A stretch of DNA of 64,000 nucleotides from Agathobaculum sp. NTUH-O15-33 (GCF_033193315.1 NZ_CP136187.1:3603501-3667500); one strand, 5' to 3'. Counted from the first letter of the stretch, positions 1 through 9,486 are shown. Numbers and translations: made by a program. Notes: generated by a model not told the origin, from the letters alone.

Positions 1-493
1 CGGTGTATTTGGACACCTGAATGAGATGGACCTGCTGATAGATCGCGTATTGCTGCCGGATCAGCTGCGCGTTGCGCGAAATACTAGCGATCTCCAAATG
101 GAAATCATCATCCGCGCGGATACGCCCGTAAACGTCGCCCCTCGCGGCGGCCTCCTCGCAGCTGTCGGCCATGCGGTCGAGCTGGTCGAAGTCGGACGCG
201 CTTCCATAGTAGGACGCGAGCTGCGCCGACAAAATATCCTGCGACAGGCGGATCGCGCCGATCTCCTTGATCTCCTCGTCGCTAAAGCATCTAACCGACG
301 CGCCGCGGTTGGGGCCGATTCTTACCAACCCCTCCGCCGCCAGACGCCGAAGCGCGTCATGGATCGGGGTCCTGCTGATGGAGAGCTTGGCGGATATCTG
401 AAGTTCGGGGATCCGCGTGCCGGGCAGCAGCTCCATGCGAAAAATCATATCCTTGATTTGCTGATAAGCAATTTCACTTTGTGAACGGATAGG
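1..493 (-). CDS. GntR-family (FCD-type) transcriptional regulator, partial
   Basis: The gene runs off the left edge; its frame is open from 493 down to 1. It opens with a GntR winged helix-turn-helix (SEIAYQQIKDMIF, then LSISRTPIHDALRRLAAEG) and continues into an FCD-type helical effector domain (DDDFHLEIASISRN with the usual D/H residues). Such proteins are cytoplasmic, metabolite-responsive DNA-binding regulators. It is divergent from nifJ and may control it (inference from position). The start is odd: the only ATG (448) would cut off the first helix, and no ATG/GTG/TTG lies between it and an in-frame TGA at 496-494. A GTG at 500 in the next frame would give VLTYP and join the domain if one base near 486 were surplus, so a single-base insertion or a non-standard start is likely. 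Confidence 0.85.
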
Positions 494-533
494 TCAACAC
501 CTGCTTTCTTTCCCTCTTGCACCATATAAAAGC

Positions 534-562
534 AGCATACAATATTTCATTTAATCGGTCAA
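534..562 (-). promoter_or_regulatory. Sigma-A promoter for the GntR gene
   Basis: On the minus strand, TTGACC (562-557), a 17-bp spacer and TATGCT (539-534) form a good vegetative promoter. It would start transcription near 527, about 30 bases before the regulator's reading frame. Confidence 0.55.
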
Positions 563-664
563 TCGTTTTTTTAGCATTCTTTTTTCCTGTTCCATATAAA
601 ACTCCATTTTGCACAGTTTTCTTTTGTCCGATTTATCTATAACGCAGAAAATTGCTATTCACTC

Positions 665-693
665 TTGACAAATTGAATGCAATTATCTATATT
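665..693 (+). promoter_or_regulatory. Sigma-A promoter for nifJ
   Basis: TTGACA (665-670), a 17-bp spacer and TATATT (688-693) form a near-consensus promoter. Transcription would start near 700, leaving a leader of about 120 bases before the nifJ start at 820. I see no -24/-12 sigma-54 promoter here, although a sigma-54 activator lies downstream of nifJ. Confidence 0.6.
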
Positions 694-701
694 GAATGCA
701 A
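672..701 (+). repeat. Two 11-bp direct repeats over the nifJ promoter (candidate operator)
   Basis: ATTGAATGCAA occurs exactly at 672-682 and 691-701. The first copy lies in the -35/-10 spacer and the second overlaps the end of the -10 and the start site. Each copy has inner TTG...CAA symmetry, as many GntR-family operators do, so they may be bound by the divergent regulator (inference). Confidence 0.5.
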
Positions 702-819
702 GATTAAGCCGCGGAACGCCATCACAACACACACCGTCCGCTGCCGGATCAACTATCTTCACTTTTGTGTACAAAAAAACAGCACTATAATACCCAAAAA
801 ATTAAAGGGGGCAATCTGT

Positions 820-3800
820 ATGAGTAAAAAAACCGAGTTAATGGACGGCAATCAGGCAGCTGCGTATGTCTCGTACGCCTTTACGGAGGTGGCGGGTATC
901 TTCCCGATCACACCATCCTCTCCGATGGCGGAATATGTAGACGAATGGGCGGCCAATGGTAAGAAGAATCTCTTCGGCCAGCCGGTTCAGGTAGTGGAAA
1001 TGCAGTCCGAGGGCGGCGCCGCAGGCACCGTGCACGGTTCGCTGCAATCCGGCGCACTGACCACCACGTACACCGCTTCGCAGGGCTTGCTGCTGATGAT
1101 TCCCAACATGTACAAGATTGCCGGCGAAATGCTGCCGGGCGTGTTCCACGTTTCCGCCCGTACCCTTTCGGCCCACGCGTTGTCCATCTTCGGCGATCAT
1201 TCCGACGTTATGAGCGTTCGTTCCACCGGCTTCTCCATGGTGGCCTCGTCCTCCCCGCAGGAAGTCATGGATCTGGGCGCGGTCTCGCACCTTGCCGCCA
1301 TCCACTGCCGGATGCCCGTTCTGCACTTCTTTGACGGCTTCCGCACCTCCCATGAAATCCAGAAGATTGAAGCGCTGGATTACGAGGATCTGCGCCCGCT
1401 GGTGGACATGGAAGCGCTTAAGGCTTTCCGCAAGCATTCTCTGAACCCCGAGCATCCCTCCACGCGCGGCACGACCGTCAACCCGGACATCTTCTTCCAG
1501 TGCCGCGAGGCCTGCAACAGCAAGATCGCCGAGATCCCGGCCGCGGTTGAGTACTACATGCAGGAAGTCGGTAAGATCACCGGACGGCCGCACCACCTCT
1601 TTGACTACTACGGCGCGCCGGACGCGGATCGCGTCATGATCGTCATGGGCTCTGTCGCCGAAACCGCCAAGGAGACCGTGGATTACCTGACCGCGCAGGG
1701 CGAAAAGGTCGGCCTGATCAATGTACATCTGTACCGTCCCTTCTCGGCGGAGCACTTCCTTGCAAGCTTGCCCGCCACCGTTAAGCGCATCGCGGTGCTC
1801 GACCGCACCAAGGAGCCCGGCGCGATGGGCGAACCCCTCTATCAGGATATCTGCACCATCTATAAGGAGCGCGGCATCCCGATGGAGATCGTGAACGGCC
1901 GTTACGGCCTCAGCTCGAAGGATACGACGCCGGGCCAGATGCTGGCGGTGTTTGACAACCTGAAGCTTGATGCGCCGAAGACCAACTTCACGGTCGGTAT
2001 CGTGGACGACGTGACCTTCACCTCGCTGCCGCTCACCAAGGAGATCGATACCTCGCCCGCCGGTCAGACCAGCGCGGAATTCTGGGGCATGGGCTCGGAC
2101 GGCACGGTCGGCGCGAACAAGAACTCGATCAAGATCATCGGCCATGCCACCGATCTTTACTGTCAGGCTTACTTCGTATACGATTCCAAGAAATCCGGCG
2201 GCCTGACCCAGTCCCACCTGCGCTTCGGCAAGGAGCCGATCCGCTCGCCTTACCTGATCAGCTCGGCTGATTTCGTTGCCTGCCACAATCCTTCCTATGT
2301 CCGCCAGTACGACATGGTCAAAAACCTGAAGGAAGGCGGCACGTTCCTGCTCAACTGCCAGTGGGATATGGACGGTCTGGAAAAGCACCTTCCCGCTTCC
2401 ATGAAGCGTTCTCTGGCGGAAAAGCACGCCAAGTTCTATACCATCAACGCGATCGACATCGCCCGCGGCCTCGGCCTCGGCAACCGTACCAATACCATTT
2501 TGCAGGCCGCGTTCTTCAAGCTCTCCGGCGTGATTCCGGTGGATACGGCGGTTAACGAAATGAAGGAAGCGATCTACAAGTCCTACTTTAAGAAAAAGGG
2601 TCAGGCGGTTGTTGATATGAACAACGCGTCCATCGACCACGGCCTGAACGAGCTGGTCGAGATCCGCATCCCCAACGCTTGGCTGACCGCGCTTGACGAG
2701 CCGGGGGCCGATTCGAGCCCCGCCTTTATCAAGGAAGTCGTTTCCGTCATGAACCGTCAGGAAGGCGACATTCTGCCCGTTTCCACCATGACCAAGTATG
2801 GTCTGGAGGACGGCACTTGGCCTTCGGGTACCTCCAAGTACGAGAAGCGCGGCGCCGCCGTCGAAGTTCCAGTTTGGAACATGGACGCCTGCATCCAGTG
2901 CAACCAGTGCTCGCTGGTCTGCCCGCACGCCGCTATCCGGCCGATCCTGCTGAACGAGGACGAGGTGAAGGCCGCGCCCGCCGGCTTTGAGACCAAGAAG
3001 GCGCTCGGCGCCGGTCTGGATAAATACCAGTACCGCATGCAGGTCTCCCCGTACGACTGCACCGGCTGCGGCAGCTGCGTCAACGGCTGCCCGGCTAAGG
3101 AGAAGGCGCTCGTCATGGCGCCGCTCGATACCCAGCTCAAGGAAGCGGAAAACTGGACCTTCGCCGTGGAGGAAGTGGCGATCAAGACCGATGCGGTCAG
3201 CGCCAAGAGCGTCAAGAGCTCCCAGTTCGCCAAGCCCTACTTTGAGTTCTCCGGCGCGTGCGCCGGCTGCGGCGAGACCCCGTACATCAAGCTGGTGACC
3301 CAGCTCTTCGGCGACCGTATGTATATCGCAAACGCCTCCGGCTGCTCGTCCGCTTACGGCGGCTCCACCCCGTCCTCCCCGTACTGCACGGATAAGAAGG
3401 GCTGCGGCCCCGCTTGGGCAATGTCGCTGTTCGAGGATAACGCGGAATACGCTTATGGCTACCTGCTCGGTCAGGACGCCGTACGCCAGCAGCTCGCGGA
3501 AAAGGTACACGCACTGGCTGAGCGCGGCGTCGCGAAGGATGCTTGCGAAACCTATTTGGAAAAGGGCAACGACGCCGCGGTATCCCGCGCGGTCAGCGAT
3601 TCGCTTTTGGCCGCTCTTGTCGACGATACCAGCGAGGAAGCTGAATTTATCCGCCAGAACGAGGAATTCCTGACCAAAAAGAGCGTTTGGGCTTTCGGCG
3701 GCGACGGCTGGGCCTACGATATCGGCTACGGCGGTCTGGATCATGTGCTTGCTTCCGGAAAGGATATCAACGTGCTGGTTCTGGATACCGAGGTGTATTC

Positions 3801-4326
3801 CAACACCGGCGGTCAGGCATCCAAGTCCACGGCGGCGGGCGCGATCGCCAAGTTCTCCGCCAGCGGCAAGGCCACCAAGAAAAAGGATCTGGGCCTGATG
3901 GCGATGAGCTACGGCTATGTTTACGTAGCACAGGTCGCAATGGGCGCGGATCAGGCGCAGACGCTGCGCGCAATCCGCGAGGCCGAGGCTTACGACGGCC
4001 CGTCCCTGATCATCTGCTACTGCCCCTGCATCGAGCACGGCATGAAGTGCGGCATGGGTCTGAGCCAGCAGGAAGAAAAGAAGGCGGTCGAAGCCGGTTA
4101 CTGGCACCTGTACCGCTACAATCCGGATCTGAAGGAAGAGGGCAAAAATCCGTTCTCGCTGGATTCCAAGGCGCCCACCGGCGATTTCCAGAAGTTCCTT
4201 CTGGGCCAGAACCGTTACGCTTCGCTCAAGCTGTCCTTCCCGGATAAGGCTGAAGCCCTGTATTCCAAGGCGGAGCGCGATGCCGAGGAGCGGCTTGAAA
4301 GCTACCGGAACCTGACCAGAGAATAA
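820..4326 (+). CDS. nifJ: Pyruvate:ferredoxin (flavodoxin) oxidoreductase
   Basis: Homodimeric cytoplasmic enzyme converting pyruvate + CoA to acetyl-CoA + CO2 with reduction of ferredoxin; the central pyruvate-oxidising step of anaerobes. At 1168 residues it matches the full-length single-chain family. Visible: N-terminal pyrimidine-binding TPP domain (FTEVAGIFPITPSSPMAEY), two 4Fe-4S clusters near residues 690 and 747 (CIQCNQCSLVCP and CTGCGSCVNGCP), a further cluster cysteine region near 813 (ACAGCGET), and the C-terminal TPP/Mg site near 961 (GDGWAYDIGYGG ... SNTGGQ). The start at 820 follows the Shine-Dalgarno run AAAGGGGGC; upstream in-frame codons lack a ribosome site. It stands alone behind its own promoter, with a hairpin downstream. 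Confidence 0.97.
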   Translation: MSKKTELMDGNQAAAYVSYAFTEVAGIFPITPSSPMAEYVDEWAANGKKNLFGQPVQVVEMQSEGGAAGTVHGSLQSGALTTTYTASQGLLLMIPNMYKIAGEMLPGVFHVSARTLSAHALSIFGDHSDVMSVRSTGFSMVASSSPQEVMDLGAVSHLAAIHCRMPVLHFFDGFRTSHEIQKIEALDYEDLRPLVDMEALKAFRKHSLNPEHPSTRGTTVNPDIFFQCREACNSKIAEIPAAVEYYMQEVGKITGRPHHLFDYYGAPDADRVMIVMGSVAETAKETVDYLTAQGEKVGLINVHLYRPFSAEHFLASLPATVKRIAVLDRTKEPGAMGEPLYQDICTIYKERGIPMEIVNGRYGLSSKDTTPGQMLAVFDNLKLDAPKTNFTVGIVDDVTFTSLPLTKEIDTSPAGQTSAEFWGMGSDGTVGANKNSIKIIGHATDLYCQAYFVYDSKKSGGLTQSHLRFGKEPIRSPYLISSADFVACHNPSYVRQYDMVKNLKEGGTFLLNCQWDMDGLEKHLPASMKRSLAEKHAKFYTINAIDIARGLGLGNRTNTILQAAFFKLSGVIPVDTAVNEMKEAIYKSYFKKKGQAVVDMNNASIDHGLNELVEIRIPNAWLTALDEPGADSSPAFIKEVVSVMNRQEGDILPVSTMTKYGLEDGTWPSGTSKYEKRGAAVEVPVWNMDACIQCNQCSLVCPHAAIRPILLNEDEVKAAPAGFETKKALGAGLDKYQYRMQVSPYDCTGCGSCVNGCPAKEKALVMAPLDTQLKEAENWTFAVEEVAIKTDAVSAKSVKSSQFAKPYFEFSGACAGCGETPYIKLVTQLFGDRMYIANASGCSSAYGGSTPSSPYCTDKKGCGPAWAMSLFEDNAEYAYGYLLGQDAVRQQLAEKVHALAERGVAKDACETYLEKGNDAAVSRAVSDSLLAALVDDTSEEAEFIRQNEEFLTKKSVWAFGGDGWAYDIGYGGLDHVLASGKDINVLVLDTEVYSNTGGQASKSTAAGAIAKFSASGKATKKKDLGLMAMSYGYVYVAQVAMGADQAQTLRAIREAEAYDGPSLIICYCPCIEHGMKCGMGLSQQEEKKAVEAGYWHLYRYNPDLKEEGKNPFSLDSKAPTGDFQKFLLGQNRYASLKLSFPDKAEALYSKAERDAEERLESYRNLTRE

Positions 4327-4392
4327 GCGCAAGGCGCGTTCTCTCATCTGTACAGCCCACATATCACCCTGCTTTTCGCAGGTTGTCTCCTT

Positions 4393-4427
4393 CGCTTCCG
4401 GCAGTCCGCCATGGTCTGCCGGAAGCG
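4393..4427 (+). terminator. Hairpin after nifJ, probable terminator
   Basis: A perfect 12-bp stem (CGCTTCCGGCAG / CTGCCGGAAGCG) with an 11-base loop is followed by the weak T stretch TTACTTTAT, 67 bases after the nifJ stop. Confidence 0.6.
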
Positions 4428-4463
4428 TTACTTTATAACGCGTTAGGCGCTGCCCACAGGCGC

Positions 4464-4491
4464 AAAAAAGGCAGCCCTATGGAGGGCTGCC
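4464..4491 (-). terminator. Rho-independent terminator of the sigma-54 activator
   Basis: On the minus strand the perfect stem GGCAGCCCT / AGGGCTGCC with a 4-base loop is followed by six T. It lies 17 bases after the activator stop codon. Confidence 0.85.
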
Positions 4492-4507
4492 TCAGATCTT
4501 TTCGTTG

Positions 4508-6248
4508 TCACCACTGCGGGATCGTGCCGGTTAGCAACGCGGCGATATCGATCTTATACCGTTTGATGCGGTATTGCAGGTTCTGTCGGCTTATTTTTAA
4601 TATGCGCGCCGCTTCTGAAATATTGCCGCCGGTCTCCCGCAGCACCTTGCAGATGGTTTGGCGCTCCATGTCGTGTATCGCGCCGCTCAGCGAGCTTGCG
4701 GACGGTACCGTTTGCGCTTGTTCCGCGCCGGCGGCGCCGCTTGACGAAGCGATCAGATCGGGGATATAGTCCGGCGTGATCATCGAGGCTTCGTCCGGCA
4801 GCACGTTCATGGCGTGCTCGATCGCATGCTGCAGCTCGCGCACGTTGCCGGGCCAGCTATAAGCCTGAAACCTTTCCAGCGTGGCCCCATCGATGTTCCT
4901 CACGTTCCGCACCAGCTTTTTATTGCATTGCATGATAAAATGCTTGGCCAGCAGGGCGATGTCCTCCCGCCGGTTCCGCAGCGGCGGAACGCTGATATTG
5001 ACGACGCCCAAGCGATAAAACAGGTCGCGCCGCAGCTTATTTTCCGCGATTGCCTGACTGGGCGGTACGTTGATGTTGGACAGCACGCGCACATCCACAT
5101 GAATCTCCGACGAGCCGCCCACGCGCCGTATAATGCCGTCCTGCAAAACACGGAGCAGTTTGGATTGCAGGTTGATGTTCATTGAGTTGATCTCATCCAG
5201 CAGCAGCGTGCCGGTGTTTGCCTGCTCAAATAGGCCGGGCCGGTGTTCCGCGCCGGTATAGGCGCCCTTCTCCGTGCCGAACAGCAGGCTTTCAAGCAGG
5301 TTTTCCGGAATCGCCGCGCAGTTGATGGCGAGGAACGGCCCGTCCGCGCGGTTGCTGGCGTTGTGGATGCTTTGGGCGAACATCTCCTTGCCGGTCCCTG
5401 TTTCTCCGTAGATCATCACGGAAGAGTCGTTTTTTGCCACCCGCTTGCATTGCGCGATCACATTGCTCATGGCCGGACTAATGCAAATGATATCCTCAAA
5501 GGTAAATTTGGCCGATAGCGCGCTTTTGGTTTTGTGCCGGCCCGCGGACGTACGGTTGACCAATTTGTCCTGCAAGTCGATGATCTGCTTATGCAAGCTG
5601 TCGATGGCGCTCCAGTCCTCCATGACGCTGAAGCCGCCCAGCACCTGACCGTTCTGCACGATCGGGAAATTATTGCATACAATATCGACATTTTTGCCGT
5701 ACCGCGTCGTATAATACTGCCGCTTGTTGATATTCGGGCGTTTTTCCCGGATCACCTCCGGCACCATTAATTCCGAACCGTCTCGGGAGCGGTATACGTT
5801 TGTGATATTTTCTCCCAGCACATCCTGCGTGACAATGGAATCCATTTTTACCGCCGCGTCATTGAGCAGATAGATGCGGCACTGCGCGTCGCATAGGATG
5901 ACCGGCTCGCTGATCTGGTTCAGCACGCCGATCAGCATATCGTGGCAGGCGTCGTTTGTCGCCTCGCGAAACACCACCATCCGGCAATGCTCCGGCAGAT
6001 CAGCCAGTTCCGGCGTGGGGCAGCGCAGCAGATATTCCCCAAATACAACAGATGCATAAACCGGTTGATCCGATTCTTCACAGAGCGGCTCCGCTATATC
6101 CTGCAGCCGCGTTCCCTGCAAGCGGCCGTCTCCATGGAGCAGACGGTCTCCCGTTTCGTTAACGGATAAGATTTTTTCCATCCTCCGCCGTCACCAGCGC
6201 GCCAAGTCCGCACGCCGACAGCGTTTCCATCGCTTCCTGATATCGCAC
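4508..6248 (-). CDS. Sigma-54-dependent transcriptional activator (PAS, AAA+, Fis-type HTH), frameshifted
   Basis: Enhancer-binding protein that hydrolyses ATP to open sigma-54 RNA polymerase complexes. Counting from the ATG at 6181: PAS sensor about residues 85-190 (ISEPVILCDAQCRIYLLNDA), AAA+ domain with Walker A GETGTGKE near 258 and the sigma-54 contact loop GAYTGA near 307, and a C-terminal Fis-like HTH (GNISEAARILKISRQNLQYR). The uninterrupted ORF (4508-6181) lacks a proper ribosome site. The codons just upstream, in another frame, read VRYQEAMETLSACGLGALV then TAEDGK; removing one base of the six-A run (T6 at 6172-6177 on the plus strand) fuses them smoothly to ILSVNETGDRLL. The natural start is then the GTG at 6248, 8 bases after GGGAGG. 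The target genes are unknown; rpoN is the divergent neighbour. Confidence 0.88.
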
Positions 6249-6325
6249 CCGCCATTCCTCCCGCTCTTTTATGCCTTGATGCGGCGTTTTGCCGCAGCCG
6301 TCATGAAGCTGTGCGTTTCTATAAT

Positions 6326-6354
6326 ATTATATAATACTTTTTTACCGTTGCCAA
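6326..6354 (-). promoter_or_regulatory. Sigma-A promoter for the sigma-54 activator
   Basis: On the minus strand, TTGGCA (6354-6349), a 17-bp spacer and TATAAT (6331-6326). The predicted transcript starts near 6319, about 70 bases before the GTG start at 6248, which supports that start over the internal ATG at 6181. Confidence 0.6.
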
Positions 6355-6496
6355 CACATTTGATGAATAGCCGCGCACATTGCCCTTCCCTTTTACACTT
6401 GCCAGCATCGCGCCGCTATGTTACGCTTTGTACATCACCAGCCGCTCCGTTGTCTCATACACACGCAAGTTGCTCCGCAAAAAAGGTAGTGATACG

Positions 6497-7852
6497 ATGA
6501 AATTGGAACTGAGCCAGAAGCAAGGCTTCACGCTTGCCATGCAAACCTCTGTCCGTCTGCTGCAGCTTAACAACTTACAGCTGCGCAACTATCTCGGCGA
6601 ACTGATGACCAGCAATGCGGTGGTCGAGCTTGAATACCCTGAAATAGATTACCGGCCCGGCCCGTTTGAACGGCAGGAACGGACTCCCGATCACGCCAAA
6701 CGCTCGGACCGCCAGCAGGCGGTTTCCATGGAGCAGCTGATGGAGGATAAAGCCGCCGGCTCTTCCGCGCTGCGCGATCTGTTCCTGCAAAGCGCCGCGT
6801 TGAAATTGCCGAAGTACCATCAGCGCATCATGAATTATCTCATTCATTCGCTGGATGAAAACGGCTTTCTGACCGAATCCGCCGAAAGCACCTCCGGCGT
6901 CCTGCAAGTCCCGCTGGAGGAAGTCCAAAAATGCATCAAGCTGCTACAGGATATGGAGCCGGCGGGCGTCGGCGCGTCGAACCTTGGCGAATGCCTTCGT
7001 TTACAGTTGCTTCGCACGGCGCCGCAGGACAAGACCGCGCTTCAGATCGTTGACGCGCACCTAACGGATATGGCGGACCAGCAATACGGCGCGATTGCCA
7101 AGGCGCTCAACACACCGAAATCTCAAGTCGTCCGTTCGTGCGATCGCATTCGGTCGCTGAACCCCAAGCCGCTGAACGGCCTGAGCACCGAAGCGCTTAC
7201 CCCGTATACGATGCCCGATTTCTATGTCGTCGAAGAGGATGGGGAACTGCGCTTTATCCTCAATGACTATTATTTACCGAAGATCAAAGTGGATCCATCC
7301 TATTGGCAGCTGATCCGGGATAAACAGCTCAGTCAGGCCGATAGTGAATATATTCAAAACAATTACAAGCAGGCGAGCGACATCATCAAGTTTCTATCCT
7401 ACCGCAAAGCGACCTTACAGCGCGTCGTCGAATACATGCTTACCGTGCAGGGCGATTTTTTCCGGCTTGGTCCGGGGCATCGCGTGAGCTTAAGCAACCG
7501 GGAGGTCGCGCAGGCGCTCTTGCTGCACGAATCCACGGTCAGCCGTGCGGTGAGCGGCAAATTCTTTGAATGCAAATGGGGCGTGTTCCCGCTCAAATCC
7601 ATGTTTATCCGCAGGACCACCGCCAACCCCGGCGCCGCGGGCAATTTGGATGAGATTTTGCAGAAGCTGCAAACGCTGATCGCCTCAGAGCCTCCGGGCG
7701 CCGCCTATAGCGACCACCACCTTGCCTCCCTGCTCAGCGCGGAGGGCATCCGTATCGCACGGCGCACCGTGGCCAAATACCGGCTGATGCTCGGCCTGCC
7801 CACCGCCAGCCAACGAAACGCAGAGCGCAACGCTCCGCCTCGTCATCCTTGA
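6497..7852 (+). CDS. rpoN: RNA polymerase sigma-54 factor
   Basis: Alternative sigma factor that directs RNA polymerase to -24/-12 promoters and needs AAA+ activators such as the divergent neighbour. 451 residues, normal length. Region I is the leucine/glutamine-rich activator-contact segment (MKLELSQKQGFTLAMQTSV); the core-binding and HTH regions follow (HESTVSRAVSGKF). The diagnostic RpoN box is near residue 420 (ARRTVAKYRLMLGLP). The ATG at 6497 is preceded by AGGTAGTG; the open frame continues upstream but without family similarity. A terminator follows at once, so it is probably a single-gene unit. Confidence 0.95.
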   Translation: MKLELSQKQGFTLAMQTSVRLLQLNNLQLRNYLGELMTSNAVVELEYPEIDYRPGPFERQERTPDHAKRSDRQQAVSMEQLMEDKAAGSSALRDLFLQSAALKLPKYHQRIMNYLIHSLDENGFLTESAESTSGVLQVPLEEVQKCIKLLQDMEPAGVGASNLGECLRLQLLRTAPQDKTALQIVDAHLTDMADQQYGAIAKALNTPKSQVVRSCDRIRSLNPKPLNGLSTEALTPYTMPDFYVVEEDGELRFILNDYYLPKIKVDPSYWQLIRDKQLSQADSEYIQNNYKQASDIIKFLSYRKATLQRVVEYMLTVQGDFFRLGPGHRVSLSNREVAQALLLHESTVSRAVSGKFFECKWGVFPLKSMFIRRTTANPGAAGNLDEILQKLQTLIASEPPGAAYSDHHLASLLSAEGIRIARRTVAKYRLMLGLPTASQRNAERNAPPRHP

Positions 7853-7872
7853 GCCCAATAAACCGAAAGAAT

Positions 7873-7910
7873 AAAGCGCCAAACCATCTCGGTTTAGCGC
7901 TTTTCTTTTT
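7873..7910 (+). terminator. Terminator after rpoN
   Basis: Stem AAGCGCcAAACC / GGTTTaGCGCTT with one mismatch and the loop ATCTC is followed by a T-rich run (TTTTCTTTTT), 20 bases after the rpoN stop. Confidence 0.8.
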
Positions 7911-7948
7911 GCCGCCATTTTCCCGATAAACATCCCATATGTCGGGCG

Positions 7949-9286
7949 CTAAATTATTGAAAAAGTCAGCTTTTCACTTTGATCTATATTTTGAATGACC
8001 TGCTCCTCAGCAAAAGGCGCTTGCCGAAGAAGGATACAAATCCCACGGCTAGTGCCGGCAAGCAGATATAGGACCCCTTGATCGCAGGAAAATCTCATTC
8101 CGCGCACCGTTTGATTGGAACGTACGAGATTGCCCTCATAACGAAGGCCGCTAAGTTCTATCGTTCTGTTCAGCCACGATTCCCACGCAGTCGGATATCG
8201 ATCCCACACAAGATCATACTCCGTATCGTGTTCCTTTTGATAGAGGAAATAACTGTTATCACCACATTTGAAAAGCAGCGATTCTTCGCAAAAGCTCATG
8301 CTCTGATCAAAATACGTCTTATTGGCGCGCAAGTAAATACCATCTATCACCGTACCGGGCTGGAATCCCGCAGTGTCTTCCTTACGGCTGATCTGGAACC
8401 CCCCGCGAATCTCGCTGCCCTTATATTTACCATAGTTATTGGTAAACGTCACGCTGTAGCCATTATCAAATTTCAACTTTACCGTGTATGTGTCCATGAA
8501 AGTAAAATCGCAAAGCTTTGAACCGAGGACAGAACCAAACCTGTCGCTAACATCCAACCGTTTATGGCCGTCTTTCGGTATGATTAATGGGTTTACCGCA
8601 AATTCGATATCACGGTCCACGACCAGCGGTAAGGATTCAAACCATAAAACCATACTATTTTTGAAACTATTTTGCGGCTCCTCGTTTACATACTCCGGCG
8701 TATACTCTGATACAATGTATTCGGCTTTCGTTAACCGCTGCCCCACGCATACGCAAAACGGCCGAATGCATGTATAATCTTCACCAGCTTGCGCCGATTC
8801 TATGATCGCTCGATAAGTTTCAAAAATATTCGCTTTTTCATAGTCGCACTGCAGCCAAGCGCCCGGAAGCTTGTAATAGAGGCTGCATAAAACACCGGGC
8901 CCCTCTTCCTCTTCCTCTTCAAATTCACTGTCGTTGAAATATGGGTCAGCGCCTGCGTCAAGCAGCATTTTCGCAACCTCTAGCATATAAGTATCATAAG
9001 ATACCCAACAAAGGTTATGCAGGCATTGACCGCCGTTCATGCCATCGTTTTTATAAACGGAATAACCGTTTTCAAGAAAAAGCCGTGTCAGTGTGACCAG
9101 CCGTTCTCCTCCCCGGTCTATTCCTACATCAAGGAACAATTCCGACAAAATAGAGCCATCTACGTAAGGCTCATTAATAACCGGACGCAGTTCATGGATG
9201 ATCTGTTGAATAGCCGTCCAGTCTACACATTCGCCCGACAGTTCTTGGCACAGCCTTTCCACACGCTTCTTGGACTGAGCATTCAC
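7949..9286 (-). CDS. Ankyrin-repeat-like protein of unknown function
   Basis: 445 residues. The N-terminal third has ankyrin-like helical units, clearest near residue 105 (YMLEVAKMLLDAGADPYF), after which comes an acidic run of glutamates. The C-terminal 200 residues are beta-rich (DTYTVKLKFDNGYSVTFTN) and I do not recognise them. No signal peptide or membrane segment, so it is probably cytoplasmic. Ankyrin proteins of this size often sit next to contact-dependent or polymorphic toxin loci as immunity or adaptor proteins, but no toxin gene lies beside it here, so no function is assigned. It is the last host gene before the prophage and is transcribed convergently with rpoN. Confidence 0.7.
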   Translation of the reverse strand: MNAQSKKRVERLCQELSGECVDWTAIQQIIHELRPVINEPYVDGSILSELFLDVGIDRGGERLVTLTRLFLENGYSVYKNDGMNGGQCLHNLCWVSYDTYMLEVAKMLLDAGADPYFNDSEFEEEEEEGPGVLCSLYYKLPGAWLQCDYEKANIFETYRAIIESAQAGEDYTCIRPFCVCVGQRLTKAEYIVSEYTPEYVNEEPQNSFKNSMVLWFESLPLVVDRDIEFAVNPLIIPKDGHKRLDVSDRFGSVLGSKLCDFTFMDTYTVKLKFDNGYSVTFTNNYGKYKGSEIRGGFQISRKEDTAGFQPGTVIDGIYLRANKTYFDQSMSFCEESLLFKCGDNSYFLYQKEHDTEYDLVWDRYPTAWESWLNRTIELSGLRYEGNLVRSNQTVRGMRFSCDQGVLYLLAGTSRGICILLRQAPFAEEQVIQNIDQSEKLTFSII

Positions 9287-9426
9287 TTAAACCACCGCCC
9301 TTTCATTAACGGACAAAGCAAGCTTACTATGTAAAAGATTCATATCCCTCATTATCCGCACCTCATCAGCGTGTTCATTTTGGCCTGTATGTTTACCCTT
9401 TTTGTTTTATCTTTTCTCCAAAACGC

Positions 9427-9456
9427 AATACCCCCGCAGTCTTACGACCGCGAGGG
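9427..9456 (-). terminator. Former terminator of the serine tRNA, now separated from it by the prophage
   Basis: On the minus strand a hairpin (CCCTCGCGG ... CTGCGGGGG, with G-U pairs) directly adjoins the left attachment repeat. Before integration it would have followed the tRNA-Ser(GCU) gene now at 51826-51915. The rest of 9287-9579 holds no gene that I can support. Confidence 0.5.
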
Positions 9457-9457
9457 T

Positions 9458-9486
9458 TTGTTTGGCGGAGAAGGAGGGATTTGAAC
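9458..9486 (-). repeat. attL: 29-bp copy of the tRNA-Ser 3' end
   Basis: 29 bases identical to 51821-51849. They include the T-arm half, acceptor strand and CCA end of tRNA-Ser(GCU) read on the minus strand (core TTTGGCGGAGAAGGAGGG). The two copies diverge immediately on both sides, as expected for an integrase-made duplication. This marks the left end of the prophage. Confidence 0.9.

Noticed and set aside
500..819. Sigma-54 (-24/-12) promoter for nifJ
   Set aside because: No TGGCAC-N5-TTGCA-like sequence was found; a good sigma-A promoter is present instead.
838..4362. A 1174-codon open frame on the minus strand opposite nifJ
   Set aside because: It has no ribosome site or family motif; it is a compositional shadow of the GC-rich nifJ gene, which has all PFOR motifs.
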